Below are positions 55,290 to 64,000 of a DNA stretch of 64,000 nt, one piece after another. The stretch covers positions 519,001 through 583,000 of the forward strand of contig JADJWQ010000002.1 of the NCBI GenBank assembly GCA_016716265.1, given 5' to 3'. The stretch is from Planctomycetota bacterium (lineage in GTDB: Bacteria > Planctomycetota > UBA1135 > UBA2386). Under the pieces are notes generated by a model. It was not told the origin of the DNA and ran no database searches. It saw only the letters and a list, made by a program, of their open reading frames with translations. Made by a program: the position numbers and the translations under genes. Position 1 is the first letter of the stretch; every line of letters starts with the position of its first letter.

Positions 55290-55666
55290 GCGAGCCGGAC
55301 TGGCCGTTCACGTTCGCCTGTCGGCGCTCGGGCAACTGCTGCGCACAGCCCGGCGGCTTCGTGCGGGTCGACGCCGCGACGATCGCCGCGATGGCCGACC
55401 ACCTCGGCATGACCGAGAGCGGCTTCCGGTCGCGCTTCGTCGCGCCGAGCGGGGACCGCCTGCAGGATGGCCTCGGCGGTCGCTGCTGCTTCCTCGAGGA
55501 GCGCACCGAGGGCGATCGCGTGATCGCCGCCTGCGCGGTCTACCCGGTCCGCCCCGCGCGCTGCCGCAGCTGGCCGTTCTGGCCCGAGCTCCTCCGCTCG
55601 CCCGACCACCTCGCCGCCGCCCACCGCCTCTGCCCCGGCCTGACTCCAGCCCGGCACCGCGACTGA
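55286..55666 (+). CDS. YkgJ-family Cys-cluster (zinc/iron-chelating) protein
   Basis: A 126-residue protein from a GTG that overlaps the kinase stop. It carries CRRSGNCC near residue 12, CCFLEE near 69 and later CAVYPVRPARCRSWPFWPE and a final Cys, the PF03692 pattern. RPARCRSWPFW is the family end motif. YkgJ-like proteins are thought to bind Zn or Fe-S; the function is unknown. Co-translation with the kinase suggests a linked role. Confidence 0.88.
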   Translation: MSEPDWPFTFACRRSGNCCAQPGGFVRVDAATIAAMADHLGMTESGFRSRFVAPSGDRLQDGLGGRCCFLEERTEGDRVIAACAVYPVRPARCRSWPFWPELLRSPDHLAAAHRLCPGLTPARHRD

Positions 55667-55704
55667 TCGCCACCGCAAGACTCGTGCACGCGCTCGCCGC
55701 TCCG

Positions 55705-58281
55705 ATGTGCTCGCCAACCCTGACGCTCCTCGCCATCGCCGTGACCGGCGCGCTCGCGCCGGCACAGACCGACTGGCAGCTCCTCGACAACCCCGGCGGT
55801 GAGACGACCGTCGCGCTGCGCCTCGGTGCCAGCGGCGGCCACGCGTTCTTCGACGTGCCGGGTTGGGAGTCGGTGCGCGGCGACTGGGTCGCGCAGACCG
55901 GCACGGTCACCGGCGTGTCCGCGCGCGAGGGTGAGGCCTTCCTGCGACCGCGCGGCGACGACGCGCCCGAGCTCGCCCAGCTGGTGCGGCTCGCCGAGCC
56001 GAGCCCGCGCGTCCTGGTGGCGGCGGTCTGGATGCGCACGTGGAAGGGGCGCGACGGCGTCGAGCTGCGCCTGCAGCTCCTCGACAGCGCGCTCGGCGAG
56101 CTGGCGAGCGCGACGACCGGCGTGCGCCGTCCGACCGACTGGACGCGCGCCGCGGTCCGCCTCGCGGTGCCGGCTGGCACCGCCTATGCGCGCGTCGCGC
56201 TGCTCGGCTCGCGCGTCGACGGCAAGCTCTGCGACGCGTACTTCGACGACGCCGCGCTCGAGGCGTTCGGGCCGGGGCACCCCGCGGAGCTCGCCGCGCT
56301 CGACGCGAAGGAGCTGCAGCGACGGCTCGCTGCCGCGACCTCGGCCGCGGAGCGGCGCGCGCTGTGGCGCGCGCTCGCGTTCCGCGATGCGCGCGGCGCG
56401 AAGCTGGTCGGCCAGGCGTTCGCCGACGCCACCGACGGCGACGACCGCGTCTACCTGCTCGAGTTGCTGGCGTTCTGCGACGACCGCCGCAGCGCGTCGG
56501 ACGCGCTGTCTACCGCCCTGCGCGCGGGCGAGGTCCAGCTGCGCGACGCCGCGCTCGATCTGCTCGGCGCGGTCTCGGCCGACGTCGCCCCGGCGCTCGG
56601 CGAGCTGCTCGCGCGGGCGGGCGACGACCAGCCGCTGCGCCGCCGCGTGCTCGCGGCGCTGCTGCGCACCGGCGATCGCGCGGCGGTCCGGGAGCTCACC
56701 GCGCTCGCGCGTGCGGGTGGCGACGACGCGCTCCAGGTGCTGCGCGCGGTCGACGGCAGCGGCATCGACGCCGACCTCGTCTACCGCCCGTTGCTGAGCC
56801 GCTACCTCGGCGACGACGCCGAGCCGGACCTGCGCGACGCCGCGCTGCGCGCGCTCGGCTCGCTGCGCGATCCGCGCTTCCTGCGGCACCTCGCCGACCT
56901 CGCGCGCGTCGCGGCATCGCGCGCGCAGCTCACCGCGTGGTTCCGCCTCGCGGCCGAGGTCGGCGGCGACGCCGCCGTGCGTACGCTGCTCGGCATCGTC
57001 GACGCGGGGGTCGCACACGCGGCCGAGTCGTTCGCGAGCGTCGCCGACCGCTTCGGCGACGCCGTGGCGCTCGCGATGCTGCGCCGCGATGGCCTCGCCC
57101 ACGCCGAGCCGCTGGTCCGCCTCGGTGCCGTGCGGGCGCTCCAGGCGCACCCGGCCCCCGAGCACCTCGCCGCGCTGCGCCGCGCCCTCGTCGACGCCGA
57201 GCCGCTGGTCGCGCTGCAGGCGGTCGACGCCGTCGCAGCCCTGTCCGGCACCGCCGCCGGCGAGCTCCTCGAGCAGCTCGCGGTGCGCGGCGAGGGCCGC
57301 GTCGCAGCCGCGGCCCACCGACGCCTGTGGGATCGCAGCCCGCAGGACGCGGTGGCGGTCGACCGGCTGCTCGGCGCAGCGCAGGGCCACCCGGCCTTCG
57401 AGGCGCGCGCCGCCGCGCTCGATCTGCTGCCGCCGGCGGGCGTCGAGCGCGGTCGTGCGGTGGTGCTCGCCGCGTTCGGCGATGCGGCCTGGCAGGTGCG
57501 CGCCGCGGCCTACGGCGCGCTCGCGCGCGTGCGCCAGCGCGCCAGCGTCGCCGCGCTGATCGCCCGGCTGCCCGACGAGGTCGGCCCGGCCCGTCAGTTC
57601 CTGCTCGACGCCCTGGTCGCGCTGTGTGGCCTCGACCAGGGTCTCGACCCGCAGATCTGGCAGCGCTGGTGGGACATCGTCGGCACCACCTTCGAGGTGC
57701 CTGCGGAACGCGTCGACGTCGAGCGTGCGACGACCGGCAGCACGATCAGCTACCACGGCATCCCGGTGCGCGCCGACCGCGTGGTGTTCGTCATCGACCT
57801 GTCCGGGAGCATGGGCGAGGAGATCGACGGCGAGACGAAGCTGCAGCGCGCGAAGGACGAGCTCGTCGCGGTGCTGAAGCTGCTGCAGCCGTCACAGAGC
57901 TTCGACGTCATCGGCTTCGGCACCGGCATCACGACCTTCGAACCCGGGCTCGTACCGGCGACCGCCGAGCACGTCGATGCGGCGGCGCGCTGGATCGACG
58001 CACTGAAGATCGTCGGCGCGACCAACGTCTACGACGCATTGGAGACCGCTCTGCGGATGACCGGCGTCGAGAGCGTGTTCCTGCTCAGCGACGGCGAGCC
58101 GTCGGTCGGCAGGTTCGTCGCGATGGACGAGATCCGTCGGGTGATCCGGATGCTGAACCGCGACGCGCGCGTGCGGATCAACACGATCCTGGTCGGCGGG
58201 GGGCGTGCGGCGCAGCAGTTCATGCGGGCGTTGGCCGCGGAGAACGACGGCGCGAGTCGGACGCCGGGCGAGGAGCGGTGA
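55705..58281 (+). CDS. Exported HEAT-repeat protein with a C-terminal von Willebrand A domain
   Basis: A 858-residue protein with a signal peptide (MCSPTLTLLAIAVTGALAPAQ). Residues ~25-180 are a beta domain that resembles a carbohydrate-binding module (WQLLDNPGGETTVALRLG). Residues ~200-620 are HEAT-like helical repeats (DAALDLLGAV, LRRRVLAALLRTGDRAAVREL, DAALRALGSLRDPRFLRHLADLA, VRLGAVRALQAHP). The last ~170 residues are a VWA domain: VVFVIDLSGSMGEEIDG (MIDAS DxSxS), FDVIGFGTG, VFLLSDGEPSVG. A GTG at 55684 is an alternative start. It probably acts as a protein-binding scaffold outside the cytoplasm. Confidence 0.82.
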   Translation: MCSPTLTLLAIAVTGALAPAQTDWQLLDNPGGETTVALRLGASGGHAFFDVPGWESVRGDWVAQTGTVTGVSAREGEAFLRPRGDDAPELAQLVRLAEPSPRVLVAAVWMRTWKGRDGVELRLQLLDSALGELASATTGVRRPTDWTRAAVRLAVPAGTAYARVALLGSRVDGKLCDAYFDDAALEAFGPGHPAELAALDAKELQRRLAAATSAAERRALWRALAFRDARGAKLVGQAFADATDGDDRVYLLELLAFCDDRRSASDALSTALRAGEVQLRDAALDLLGAVSADVAPALGELLARAGDDQPLRRRVLAALLRTGDRAAVRELTALARAGGDDALQVLRAVDGSGIDADLVYRPLLSRYLGDDAEPDLRDAALRALGSLRDPRFLRHLADLARVAASRAQLTAWFRLAAEVGGDAAVRTLLGIVDAGVAHAAESFASVADRFGDAVALAMLRRDGLAHAEPLVRLGAVRALQAHPAPEHLAALRRALVDAEPLVALQAVDAVAALSGTAAGELLEQLAVRGEGRVAAAAHRRLWDRSPQDAVAVDRLLGAAQGHPAFEARAAALDLLPPAGVERGRAVVLAAFGDAAWQVRAAAYGALARVRQRASVAALIARLPDEVGPARQFLLDALVALCGLDQGLDPQIWQRWWDIVGTTFEVPAERVDVERATTGSTISYHGIPVRADRVVFVIDLSGSMGEEIDGETKLQRAKDELVAVLKLLQPSQSFDVIGFGTGITTFEPGLVPATAEHVDAAARWIDALKIVGATNVYDALETALRMTGVESVFLLSDGEPSVGRFVAMDEIRRVIRMLNRDARVRINTILVGGGRAAQQFMRALAAENDGASRTPGEER

Positions 58282-58341
58282 CGCCGGGCGCCGCGCGCGA
58301 TTGCGAGTGCGCGGGCCCCGGCGGATCGGCAACATGCAGGC

Positions 58342-58794
58342 ATGGACGGACTCCGCCACCTGACCGCGCTGCTCGCGCGCCTCGCGATCGCGGCGCTGTT
58401 TCTCGCGTCGGCCTACGACTTCGTGACCGACTGGGGGGCGACGTTGCAGCGGATGCGCGAGGCCGGCGTCCCGAGCGTCGAGGTCACGGTGCCGCTCGCG
58501 GTCGCGGCCTGTGTGCTCGGGGGGCTCGCCGTCCTGGTCGGCTTCCTGACGCGGCTCGGCGCCGTGCTGCTGTTGGCGTTCGTCGTCGCGACGACCTGGC
58601 AGTTCCACCGGTTCTGGACCTCTGCGGACCCCGCGACCGCGCAGGTGCAGCAGTCGGACTTCCTGCAGTACCTCGCGATCGCGGGCGGGCTCCTGCTGCT
58701 GCTGGCCTTCGGGCCGGGCGCCGCGAGCGTCGACGGCCGCAAGCGCCCGGCGGGCGGTGGCCAGAAGCCGAAGACGGACCGCGCCGCCCCGTGA
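58342..58794 (+). CDS. DoxX-family membrane protein
   Basis: A 150-residue protein with four membrane helices: LLARLAIAALFLASAYDFV, VTVPLAVAACVLGGLAVLVGFLTRLG, LLLAFVVATTWQFHRFW and FLQYLAIAGGLLLLLAFG. The pattern matches the DoxX family, linked to oxidoreductase or lipid-linked redox roles. The C-terminus is basic and Gly-rich. It lies 60 bases after the HEAT-VWA gene and 36 bases before the large secreted-protein gene, all in the same direction. Confidence 0.85.
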   Translation: MDGLRHLTALLARLAIAALFLASAYDFVTDWGATLQRMREAGVPSVEVTVPLAVAACVLGGLAVLVGFLTRLGAVLLLAFVVATTWQFHRFWTSADPATAQVQQSDFLQYLAIAGGLLLLLAFGPGAASVDGRKRPAGGGQKPKTDRAAP

Positions 58795-58830
58795 CGCGCG
58801 CGCCCCGGGCGGCGATCCTGGACCGCACCG

Positions 58831-61434
58831 ATGTCCTCGACGAGCCCCGACCCGCGCTCCCGGCCAACCCTTCCTGCGTGTGCGCTGCGCGTCGCCGCGA
58901 CCGTCTGCTGGCTCGCGGGCGTCCTGTGCGCGCAGGGCGCGTCCGTCGTGCTCCACGTCGCCTGGCCGCAGGACGGCTCCGGCGTCGCGCTCGGTCCGCT
59001 GCCGTTCGACACGGCGCCGGTGCTCGCGTCGGCCGACGGCGTGACCGCCAGCCGCGCGATCGAGCTGGGCCGGCACGACGCGATCTACGTGCTGCAGGCG
59101 GGAGACCGAGCGACCGCGCCGGGCCGGATCGAGCGCATCGAGCTGCGGGCGCCCGCCGCGGGACCCGTTGCGGTGGCGACCGCGCTGCATCCGGCGGTCG
59201 CGGCCGATCCGGCGGCGCTCGTGCCGGCGGTGCGCATCGGCGGTGCGCGTCAGGACGCGCCGCAGCGCGCGGTGGTCGTCGCGTCGCCGGTGCTGACGCG
59301 CTGGCGACTCGACTACGACCTCGGCGACTACGGCGTCGTGCTGTGGGCGACGGTGGTCGCGCGGTCGCCGGTCGTCGACTGGGCGGGACTGGTGCTGCGC
59401 CGCGACCGGCTCCCGGCCGCCGCGCTGAAGGTCGAGATCCTGGCGAGCCAGCCGCTCGCGCCGGCCGCGTTCCGCGTCGAGCTCGGCGCCGGTAGCGCCG
59501 GCATCGTGCGGTTCCGCATGGCGTGCGGTGCCGAGCGCCCGCCGGTCGGCGGCGCGGGCTGGTTCCTGCCCGACAGCTGGCCGGGCGACTGGCTCGACGC
59601 ACCGATCGTGCGGGCGCCCAGCGGTCCCGGCTTCGCGGACGCCGACCTGCGCCGGCCGTTCCCTTGGGCGTCTGCCCCCTCGGCCGGCCAGGGGGGCACG
59701 CAGCCGTCGCTCGGCGCACAGTTCTCGATCCCGATCTGGACGACCGCCGATCCGCGCGTCGTGCCCGCGCTGCTGGCCAACGGCGAGGACTGGGCCCTGC
59801 GGCCCGTGCACGTGCTCGAGCCCGGATCGCTCGACCCGATCGACTACCGCGTCGACCGCGGCGACATGTTCACGGCGGGGCGGCAGTTCCATTGCGACGT
59901 CGAGCGGCTCGGCGAGCAGATCCTGCCGCGCTACCAGACCGCGGGCCTCGGTGGCCGGATCGGCCACGACGAGCAGCACTTCGCGGACCTTCCGCTGCTC
60001 GCCGCCTACGCGTGCACCGGCGATCCGGCACTCGGCTGGGTCGTCCGCAGCGACCACGCGATCGACATGCTGCAGAAGCGACCGCGGTACGGCTGGCGCA
60101 GCGCGGGGCGAGGCGAGGGGCGCGTCGCGTACAACATGCTGGCCAGCGCGCTGCTGCTCGACGACGCGCGCGCGGCCGACGTGCGCGCGCACCTGCTGCG
60201 GCGGCTCGAGGTCGCGATCGACCAGAGCTCGACGAAGGACCTGCCGGCGAGCGCACCGGTGCGCCCGATCGAGGTCGTCAGCGACCCGCGGCTCGAGTGC
60301 CGGCACCCGGCGTGGAAGCCCTGGGAAGAGGCGCAGTTCGCATGGTCGAGCTGGCTCCTGTGGCGGGCGACCGACGACCCGCGGGCGCTGGACCAGGCGT
60401 GGCGCAGTGGTCTGGCGGTCGCCTCGGTCCTGTACCGCGAGGGGGGTGGCTGGGCGTTGCCGTACGCGTGCACCCAGCTCGCGGACGGCGCCGCGATCCC
60501 GCGCGCGCAGCTTCGCTCGGACTCGCCCCTCGTGCACAGGAGCGGCTTCCCGCTGTGGTGGTCGGGCTGCGGACTGCGCGGCTTCCTGTTCGCGGCCGAG
60601 GCTCGCACCGCGCCGAGGACGGACGAGGAGCAGCTGTTCGTCGACAATGCCCGCGCCGCTCTGCAATGGCTCGATGCGCAGTCGCCCAACGACTTCGTCG
60701 ATGCGCACACGGCGTTGTACCGGACGCCGGCCCCCGGCCTGGTCGTGCCGGGCGGATCGGCGGTGGTGCCGCCGGCGGGCGAGGCGCGCGATCGCGAGGC
60801 GCGCGACCGCGAGACCATGGCAGCGGCGGAGCCCGCGCCGATCCGGTTGCGCGAGGCGCTCGCGGCGCTGCCGGTCGCCGACTGGTGGTCGCGCGATGTT
60901 GCCGCCGAGGAGCGCGATGCGGCCGACGCCCGCGCCGCGACGGAGCCGTGGGACGCCGGGGCGCTCGAGTCGTTCTGCGACGCGCTGCACGAGAGCATGA
61001 CCGCGCTCGCGACGCGCGAGAGCCTGGAGATGTGGTGCCTCAGCCGACCGGCCGGGTTCGCCGAGTCGCTGCACGCGCTCGCCGTGCGGCAGGCGATCGC
61101 GACCGGCGATGCGTCCGCCGACGCGTCCGCCGAGGCGGTCGCCGCGGTCGTGTGGACGGACCCGGCCGCCGTGGCGCGCGCCTATGCGGTCGTCGCGGCC
61201 GTCGGCCGGGAGCTGCTGCGGCGCGAGGCGGCCGGGACGTTCACCTGGCGGGGCCGAGCGCGAGCGGCGCGCGCGCTCGCCGAGCGGCTGCTCGCGCTCG
61301 GGCAGCTCGCCGGACGGCCGCTCGCCGAGCTCGGTCCGGACACCCCGGTCGCGCAGCTGCCGTCGGTCGATCCGGCGCGCTATCCGCGGCTCGCCGCGCG
61401 GTTGCGGGAGGTCGTCCCGACGGACCGCCATTGA
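58831..61434 (+). CDS. Large secreted protein of unknown function
   Basis: An 867-residue protein. The N-terminus SRPTLPACALRVAATVCWLAGVLCAQGA is a signal peptide. Residues ~40-290 are beta-rich (LHVAWPQDGSGVALGPLPFDTAP). Residues ~290-600 have alternating helices with conserved-looking Trp, His and Tyr residues (GRIGHDEQHFADLPLLAAYACTGDPALGW; HPAWKPWEEAQFAWSSWLLWRATDDPRALDQAWRS). This is reminiscent of (alpha/alpha)6 barrel carbohydrate enzymes, but no catalytic motif can be assigned. The C-terminal 200 residues are Ala/Arg-rich helices including the short repeats REARDRE and DASADASAEA. No family is recognised. It converges with the protease gene, 21 bases away. Confidence 0.6.
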   Translation: MSSTSPDPRSRPTLPACALRVAATVCWLAGVLCAQGASVVLHVAWPQDGSGVALGPLPFDTAPVLASADGVTASRAIELGRHDAIYVLQAGDRATAPGRIERIELRAPAAGPVAVATALHPAVAADPAALVPAVRIGGARQDAPQRAVVVASPVLTRWRLDYDLGDYGVVLWATVVARSPVVDWAGLVLRRDRLPAAALKVEILASQPLAPAAFRVELGAGSAGIVRFRMACGAERPPVGGAGWFLPDSWPGDWLDAPIVRAPSGPGFADADLRRPFPWASAPSAGQGGTQPSLGAQFSIPIWTTADPRVVPALLANGEDWALRPVHVLEPGSLDPIDYRVDRGDMFTAGRQFHCDVERLGEQILPRYQTAGLGGRIGHDEQHFADLPLLAAYACTGDPALGWVVRSDHAIDMLQKRPRYGWRSAGRGEGRVAYNMLASALLLDDARAADVRAHLLRRLEVAIDQSSTKDLPASAPVRPIEVVSDPRLECRHPAWKPWEEAQFAWSSWLLWRATDDPRALDQAWRSGLAVASVLYREGGGWALPYACTQLADGAAIPRAQLRSDSPLVHRSGFPLWWSGCGLRGFLFAAEARTAPRTDEEQLFVDNARAALQWLDAQSPNDFVDAHTALYRTPAPGLVVPGGSAVVPPAGEARDREARDRETMAAAEPAPIRLREALAALPVADWWSRDVAAEERDAADARAATEPWDAGALESFCDALHESMTALATRESLEMWCLSRPAGFAESLHALAVRQAIATGDASADASAEAVAAVVWTDPAAVARAYAVVAAVGRELLRREAAGTFTWRGRARAARALAERLLALGQLAGRPLAELGPDTPVAQLPSVDPARYPRLAARLREVVPTDRH

Positions 61435-61455
61435 GCCTGGCGGACCACCGGGCTG

Positions 61456-63933
61456 TCATTGCAGCTTCGCCGTGATCCGGTCGTCTTCCGATGGTCCGCC
61501 GTCGCCGCGCGGCGCCGGACCCTGGGACACCATGTCCCAATAGTCGCGCGCACGCCGCACCGCGAGCGCCAGCACGGTCCCGTCCGGATAGGCACAGTTC
61601 GCATCGAGCTGACCGGCCGGCCGGCCGAGGAACAGCTCGAGCGCCTCGTGGACGGTCTCGACCGCGTACACGTGGAAGCGACCTTCCTCGCACGCCCGCG
61701 CGACCTCGCGCCGTAGCATGAGCTCGTCGGCATTGGCGCGCGGCAGGATCACGCCCTGCGTGCCGGTCAAGCCGGTCGCCGAGCAGACGTCGTAGAAGCC
61801 CTCGATCTTCTCGTTCGCGGCACCGATCGGCTGCACGTGACCCTTCTGGTCGATCGCGCCGGTCATCGCGAGGTCCTGGCGGATCGGCAGTCGCGTCAGG
61901 GCGCTGATCAGGCAGCACAGCTCCGCGCCCGACGCCGAATCGCCGTCGACGCCGCCGTAGCTCTGCTCGAATGCGAGCGACGCGCGGAACGCGAGTGGAT
62001 GGTCGACGGGCAGCAGGTGCCGGAGCAGCCCGGCGAGGATGGCGAAGCCCTTCGTGTGGATCGATCCCGACAGGCTCGCCTGCGCCTCGACGTCGATCGC
62101 ACCGTCGGTGCCGGCGCCGATCGACGCGGTGATCCGCTGCGGGAAGCCGAACGTCAAGGGGCCGGCCGACACGACCGCGAGGCCGTTGACCTGCCCGATC
62201 TCCGCGCCGCGCGTCTGCACGCGGATCGCGCCGGAGGTGATGCGCTCGCGGAACCGGCGCGCCGGCAGGTCGGCGCGGGCGCGGCCGCGCCGGATCGCGT
62301 CGTGCACGTCCTGCTCGTTGGTGCGGTCGCGCCCGCCCTGGCGCGCGATGTAGGCAGCCTCGTGCGCGATGTCGACGAGCCGGCCGAAGCGCGACGTCAG
62401 CCGGTCGGCACGGCCGGCGATGCGCGCACCGTGCTCGACGAGCGCCGCGACGGCGCCGGCCGTGAAATGCGGGAGCTTGCGCTCCTCGGCGATGCGCGCG
62501 AGGACGCCGGCATAGCGGTGCTCACCGGTCGGGTCGCGCGGGATGTCGGGTGCGAAGTCGGCGAGCACCTTGAACAGGTGCGGGAAATCCGGGTCGAGCG
62601 CATCCAGCATGTAGTGGAGCTGCGTGTCGCCGACCAGGATGACCTTGACGTTGACGTCGATCGGCTCGGGCTTCACGCCGGCGTGCGAGCTGAAGAACAC
62701 GACCTCCGGCGGCGCGATCTGCAGTCGTCCACTGCGCAGCGTGCGCACCAGTCCGCGCCACGCGCCGGGCTCGGACAGCAGGTCGTGCGCGTCGAGGATC
62801 AGGAAGCCGCCGTTCGCGCGCAGCAGCGAGCCGGCGCGGATCTGCAGGTGGTCCGGTGAGCTCGGCGGACCCTGCCGGGGGAAGTCGCGCTCGATCGTGC
62901 CGAGCAGGTTGGTCAGCGAGGGGCGCGTCTCGATGAGGATCGGGCAGCCCGGCTCGGTGATGCTGTGCAGGACGTTCACGCGATACAGGTCCGCCGGGAT
63001 CTGCACCTGACCGTGCGCATTGGCGACGCGGCTGACGAGGTCGTCGACGACATTCCGGAGGAAGGTCTCGACGCGCGGGGTCGCGAAACGCTGCGCGATG
63101 CCGCGCGTGACGCGCTCGAGCACGCGCCGCAGCTCGTCGGCGTGCAGCCGGCGCACCGCGTCGCGGTGCTCGCGCTGCAGGTCGAACAGCTCCTGGTGGA
63201 GCTCGGCGAGGCGCTCGGCGTAGTGCTCGATCCGCTCGCGGATGCTGGCTGCGGTCGGTTCGTCGATGCGGCCCTGCTGCCGCAGCAGCTCGAAACGGTC
63301 GGGCGGCGCCGGCTGACCGTCGATCAGCGGCATGATCGCCGGCTGCTGGGTGTCACCGATGTTCAGCGTGACGACGGCGAGCTGGTTCTGGCGCAGCTCC
63401 TCGTCGAACGGCCGCGTGATCGACTCCATCCGCATGCGGAGGTCCTGCTCCATGCGGCTGCGCTGCGCCTTGAGCGCGTCGCTCTCGACCGCCTCCTGCA
63501 GGTCGTCGCGCATGAAGCGGAGCAGCTCCTCGACGGCCTCGCCGAACGCCCGGCCCGAGCCCCGCGGCAGCGTGATCAGCATCGGCTGCTCCGGCCGCGC
63601 GAAATCGTGCACGTAGCACTGGTCGGCGCTCAGCGGGCACCACGGCTGGATGTCCTCGAGCAGCTCGCGTACGAGGCTCATGCGGCCGCTGCTGGTCAGG
63701 CCGCGGACGAAGATGTTGTGGCCCTGCGCGTCGGTCGACAGGCCGAAGCGAAGGGCCTCGACCGCGTCGTCCTGGCCGATGATCCCGGCGATCGGCTCGA
63801 TGTCGGCCGTCGAGGCGAAGCCGAGACCGAGCGGGTCGGTCGTGCGGCGCAGGCGGGCGGGAGGGACGCGGATTCGATCGGCGAGTTCGGTCACGGCCGG
63901 TGGATCGTCGGCGGCATCCGGCCTCGCGTCCAT
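61456..63933 (-). CDS. Lon-related ATP-dependent serine protease (AAA_32 / Lon_C)
   Basis: A 825-residue Lon-like protease. The N-terminal ATPase (~45-500) has a degenerate Walker A, VRGLTSSGRMSL, with Arg84 where Lys is usual, and a Walker B-like segment GGFLILDAHDLL. The proteolytic domain has the Ser-Lys dyad: Ser666 in GGVDGDSASGAEL and Lys709 in GAANEKIEGFYDVC, 43 residues apart as in Lon. GHVQPIGA is also conserved. The family ('Lon-related putative ATP-dependent protease') is widespread but its role is poorly known. The ATG at 63933 starts the protein. Confidence 0.9.
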   Translation of the reverse strand: MDARPDAADDPPAVTELADRIRVPPARLRRTTDPLGLGFASTADIEPIAGIIGQDDAVEALRFGLSTDAQGHNIFVRGLTSSGRMSLVRELLEDIQPWCPLSADQCYVHDFARPEQPMLITLPRGSGRAFGEAVEELLRFMRDDLQEAVESDALKAQRSRMEQDLRMRMESITRPFDEELRQNQLAVVTLNIGDTQQPAIMPLIDGQPAPPDRFELLRQQGRIDEPTAASIRERIEHYAERLAELHQELFDLQREHRDAVRRLHADELRRVLERVTRGIAQRFATPRVETFLRNVVDDLVSRVANAHGQVQIPADLYRVNVLHSITEPGCPILIETRPSLTNLLGTIERDFPRQGPPSSPDHLQIRAGSLLRANGGFLILDAHDLLSEPGAWRGLVRTLRSGRLQIAPPEVVFFSSHAGVKPEPIDVNVKVILVGDTQLHYMLDALDPDFPHLFKVLADFAPDIPRDPTGEHRYAGVLARIAEERKLPHFTAGAVAALVEHGARIAGRADRLTSRFGRLVDIAHEAAYIARQGGRDRTNEQDVHDAIRRGRARADLPARRFRERITSGAIRVQTRGAEIGQVNGLAVVSAGPLTFGFPQRITASIGAGTDGAIDVEAQASLSGSIHTKGFAILAGLLRHLLPVDHPLAFRASLAFEQSYGGVDGDSASGAELCCLISALTRLPIRQDLAMTGAIDQKGHVQPIGAANEKIEGFYDVCSATGLTGTQGVILPRANADELMLRREVARACEEGRFHVYAVETVHEALELFLGRPAGQLDANCAYPDGTVLALAVRRARDYWDMVSQGPAPRGDGGPSEDDRITAKLQ

Positions 63934-63955
63934 CGGTCTTCGCCCGGTGTCCGCC

Positions 63956-63985
63956 TTGACCGCGGCGCCGGCGGCGGCGCATCAT
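63956..63985 (+). promoter_or_regulatory. Weak promoter-like pair before a possible gene start at the window edge
   Basis: TTGACC (63956-63961) and CATCAT (63980-63985) with an 18-base spacer, then ATG at 63995. The coding frame after 63995 has only two codons in view, so no gene can be claimed. It is a weak match and could be chance. Confidence 0.15.
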
Positions 63986-64000
63986 CGGCGGCCGATGCGA

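Noticed and set aside
63995..64000. Start of a further plus-strand gene at the right edge
   Set aside because: Only two codons are in view; a start codon with a weak promoter-like pair is not enough.

Overview
The window is G+C rich (about 70% by eye) and gene dense. It carries about 47 protein genes and one tRNA, with no rRNA, CRISPR array, phage or insertion sequence. Planctomycetota is the best fit, probably a deep-branching high-GC lineage. The supporting features are a PEP-CTERM tail, a PATAN/DUF4388 receptor-like protein, a HEAT-von Willebrand A protein, an nfeD-floA pair, a planctomycete-type Ser/Thr kinase and many secreted proteins of unknown family. A complete proteobacterial-order isc operon argues the other way, and Myxococcota or a relative is the main alternative. 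The taxonomy is inference.

Layout. 1-3115: the 3' part of dnaG, then rpoD. 3172-15034: a calcineurin-like phosphoesterase, lipoproteins, a ZIP-permease metal transporter fusion with a small membrane protein upstream, a NhaC-type antiporter, asnS and a thioredoxin-fold protein. 15233-22835: a GNAT-like protein, a PEP-CTERM protein and a 1225-residue PATAN-TPR-PEGA-beta-propeller membrane protein. 22789-25447 (minus): a sulfur-handling set of FdxA ferredoxin, ThiF/MoeB-like E1 enzyme and second cysteine desulfurase, followed upstream by tRNA-Leu(TAG). 26795-30923: nfeD-floA-unknown operon. 31565-36624 (minus): lysS with a LolCDE-type ABC transporter. 37206-39317: trmB and a PAS-receiver regulator. 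39348-45150 (minus): iscR-iscS-iscU-iscA-hscB-hscA-fdx, with ygfZ (another Fe-S maturation gene) divergent from it. 46354-58281: a cupin-like protein, parvulin isomerase, malic enzyme with a coupled LptF/LptG-like pair, a frameshifted AAA+ ATPase divergent from a Ser/Thr kinase, a YkgJ-like Cys protein and a HEAT-VWA protein. 58342-63933: a DoxX protein, a large secreted protein of unknown function and a Lon-related protease.

Two themes recur. First, five genes have a TANNNT -10 box only 7-8 bases before the start codon, which is the signature of leaderless mRNAs; one of these boxes overlaps an opposite-facing -10 box. Second, four short tandem repeats (14, 14, 15 and 18 bp units) sit at operon junctions or gene ends: in the lysS leader, between iscS and iscU, at the C-terminus of the LolD-like ATPase, and at the N-terminus of the E1-like enzyme. 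Iron-sulfur and sulfur metabolism is over-represented: isc operon, ygfZ, FdxA, E1 enzyme, second desulfurase, Rieske protein and YkgJ.
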